This document shows, piece after piece, positions 4,793 to 5,848 of a stretch of DNA of 5,848 bases (its first letter is position 1; the number at the start of each line of letters is the position of its first letter). The DNA lies in the NCBI GenBank assembly GCA_003661945.1, contig QMXC01000083.1, forward strand, positions 1 to 5,848, in the 5' to 3' direction. The DNA is from Candidatus Bathyarchaeota archaeon (lineage in GTDB: Archaea; Thermoproteota; Bathyarchaeia; Bathyarchaeales; UBA233). A program made the position numbers and the translations under genes. The notes below the pieces were generated by a model that was not told the DNA's origin, made no database searches, and saw only the letters and a list, made by a program, of their open reading frames with translations.

Positions 4793-5504
4793 CCCCTCTG
4801 CCCAAGGCTCGAATTCTTCTTTTTCTCTGACTTTCCAGTATTTTTCCCCTAAAGAGAAGCGTAGTGGTCATCCCAGCTAGAAATCCTCCAACATGCGCCC
4901 AGTAAGCTACGCCGCTGGAAGCAACGCTTACAAACTCAACCATGCCATACATCCATTGCATCAAAAACCAGAAGCCGAGAAAAACTATAGCTGGTATGGG
5001 AACAATAACTATCCACCCGAAGAAAACCAGAGTCAGAACCTTTGCCCGCGGATACAAAACAAAATAGGCGCCTAGAACTCCTGAAATAGCCCCGGAAGCC
5101 CCAATCACGGGATACGAAAACTGTTGAGGCGTAGTAAGAGTTAAAATGTATACAACGCTAGCGGCTACTCCGCAGAAAAGGTAGAAAACCAGATACTTGC
5201 CGTGTCCAAGAGCGTCTTCCACGTTGTCTCCAAACACGTAGAGATAAACCATGTTCCCGAAAAGATGCAGCAGCCCACCGTGGAGAAACATCGAAGTAAA
5301 AACCGTGTACAGCCTTTCTCCTCTAATTATTTCCCGTGGAAACATGGCAAACTCGTCGTAAACATCTGCCATAAAACTAAGCTCATCCACATCTAGCCAA
5401 GCATACAGAATGGTAGCTAAAAAAACAGACACGTTGATTATTATGAGAATCCTTGTAACGTGCGGAGTTCTCAACGGACGGTTCAAATCATGCAGAGGAA
5501 GCAT
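4782..5504 (-). CDS. Rhomboid family intramembrane serine protease
   Basis: Polytopic membrane protease that cuts transmembrane substrates within the lipid bilayer. The 240 residues hold about six membrane segments (roughly 18-36, 68-92, 103-123, 131-150, 155-188, 196-218) and a basic tail (KRRIRALGRG). The start MLPLHDLNRPLRTPHVTRIL is typical of prokaryotic rhomboids and supports the ATG at 5504; GAGGG lies just upstream. Catalytic residues are present: nucleophile S137 in GASGA (135-139) and H204 in AHVGG (203-207). H80 and N84 of HLFGN match the HxxxN that helps form the oxyanion hole in the GlpG type. The enzyme therefore looks complete and active; the substrate is unknown. Its last 11 bp overlap the end of the convergent thioredoxin-like gene. 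Confidence 0.95.
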   Translation of the reverse strand: MLPLHDLNRPLRTPHVTRILIIINVSVFLATILYAWLDVDELSFMADVYDEFAMFPREIIRGERLYTVFTSMFLHGGLLHLFGNMVYLYVFGDNVEDALGHGKYLVFYLFCGVAASVVYILTLTTPQQFSYPVIGASGAISGVLGAYFVLYPRAKVLTLVFFGWIVIVPIPAIVFLGFWFLMQWMYGMVEFVSVASSGVAYWAHVGGFLAGMTTTLLFRGKILESQRKRRIRALGRGVNV

Positions 5505-5536
5505 ACCCTCATCAGACTCTTCAACTGCCTACTACA

Positions 5537-5546
5537 GTTAAAGCCC
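5537..5546 (-). promoter_or_regulatory. Weak predicted promoter of the rhomboid gene
   Basis: In the 77-nt gap behind the upstream gene, minus-strand GGGCTTTAAC could serve as BRE/TATA, placing the start near 5514 with a ~10-nt leader holding GAGGG. A short AACTG/CAGTT hairpin (5523-5539) overlaps it. Cotranscription with the upstream gene is equally possible. Confidence 0.28.
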
Positions 5547-5581
5547 TAAAGATATTAGCTATACTGCCTTTCATGCCGCGG

Positions 5582-5848
5582 CTACCTCGACACTGTAAGG
5601 CTTACCACGGGCGGATGCTCCGCCATAACCCATAGCCCGCTTGTTCCACCCATGTCTGTGTAGATGGGGTCTACTCCGTCGAAAGTAACGATTGTTCCAC
5701 TCCAGAAAGTATCCAACGCGCTCTGAAAATCATTAGCAGGAACGCGATCCACAAGCTTAAGATTTATTTCAACATTTTGAGTTCCCCCATTTCGGGAGTC
5801 ACTTATGCGAAGCCCCCCTGTCTTGTCTCCAGCCATTTGGTCGAAAAG
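5582..5848 (-). CDS. Unidentified protein, C-terminal end (5' part outside window)
   Basis: The reading frame is open to the window edge, so only the last 88 residues are seen. An internal ATG at 5836 is not a convincing start, because LFDQ continues in frame before it. I do not recognise the family. The fragment alternates hydrophobic and polar residues (NVEINLKLVD, GTIVTFDGVDPIY, GLWVMAEHPPVVSLTVSR) and is rich in Gly, Asp, Thr and Ser, with no cysteine and few lysines. This looks like a beta-rich domain, as often found in secreted or surface proteins. It has no membrane anchor at the C-terminus. It is read in the same direction as rhomboid, 77 nt upstream of it, so the two could share a transcript. 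The frame is credible as coding because it uses the edge fully and ends cleanly before the gap. Confidence 0.62.
   Translation of the reverse strand, partial: LFDQMAGDKTGGLRISDSRNGGTQNVEINLKLVDRVPANDFQSALDTFWSGTIVTFDGVDPIYTDMGGTSGLWVMAEHPPVVSLTVSR

Noticed and set aside
5505..5520. A second C/D RNA around CTGATGA before rhomboid (minus strand)
   Set aside because: The motif overlaps the rhomboid ribosome site and no D or D' box follows at suitable spacing.
1..5848. CRISPR array, insertion sequence, tRNA or defence system
   Set aside because: No regular direct repeats, transposase or tRNA-like cloverleaf was seen on either strand; the genes are mostly archaeal core functions.

Overview
The window looks like a piece of an archaeal chromosome from the TACK side of the tree, possibly a Bathyarchaeia-like lineage. 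The evidence is the archaeal/eukaryal ribosomal proteins eL15 and eL13, two archaeal RNase P subunits (Rpp30 and Pop5), the exosome-associated RNA-binding protein of COG1325, a diphthamide-synthesis enzyme, a geranylgeranyl-reductase-family protein and a pyruvoyl arginine decarboxylase. eL13 is patchy in archaea and rare in Euryarchaeota, which drives the TACK inference. The exact lineage cannot be read from this window.

Layout. 1-460 (+) is the C-terminal part of a geranylgeranyl-reductase-like FAD oxidoreductase, followed after 3 nt by dph6 (464-1141). A leader with a TATA-like box and a perfect 14-bp palindrome precedes eL15 (1236-1811, +). A convergent gap (1812-2003) holds a 13-bp inverted repeat and, on the minus strand, a good candidate for a C/D box guide RNA. 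A compact minus-strand operon reads eL13 (3774-3523), COG1325 protein (3521-3090), Rpp30 (3093-2359), Pop5 (2357-2004), with 1-nt, -4-nt and 1-nt junctions and three non-ATG starts. From a divergent promoter region (3775-3902), pyruvoyl-dependent arginine decarboxylase (3903-4364, +) reads the other way. A small thioredoxin-fold-like protein lacking CXXC (4415-4792, +) follows. It overlaps tail-to-tail, by 11 bp, a complete rhomboid protease (5504-4782, -). The right edge carries the C-terminal end of an unidentified minus-strand protein (5848-5582).

How the genes relate. The centre is information processing: RNase P proteins for tRNA 5' maturation, an exosome-linked RNA-binding protein, two large-subunit ribosomal proteins, and perhaps an RNA-modification guide. 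It is a rearranged form of the archaeal exosome/RNase P/ribosome neighbourhood, with eL13 at the operon head and eL15 inverted at its far end. Dph6 acts on elongation factor 2, so it also serves translation. The arginine decarboxylase supplies agmatine for polyamine synthesis and for agmatine-modified tRNA.

No mobile element, CRISPR array, tRNA or rRNA gene was seen. Most of the window is ordinary archaeal core genome. The items most worth a second look are the candidate C/D RNA after Pop5, the eL15 leader, and the operon rearrangement.
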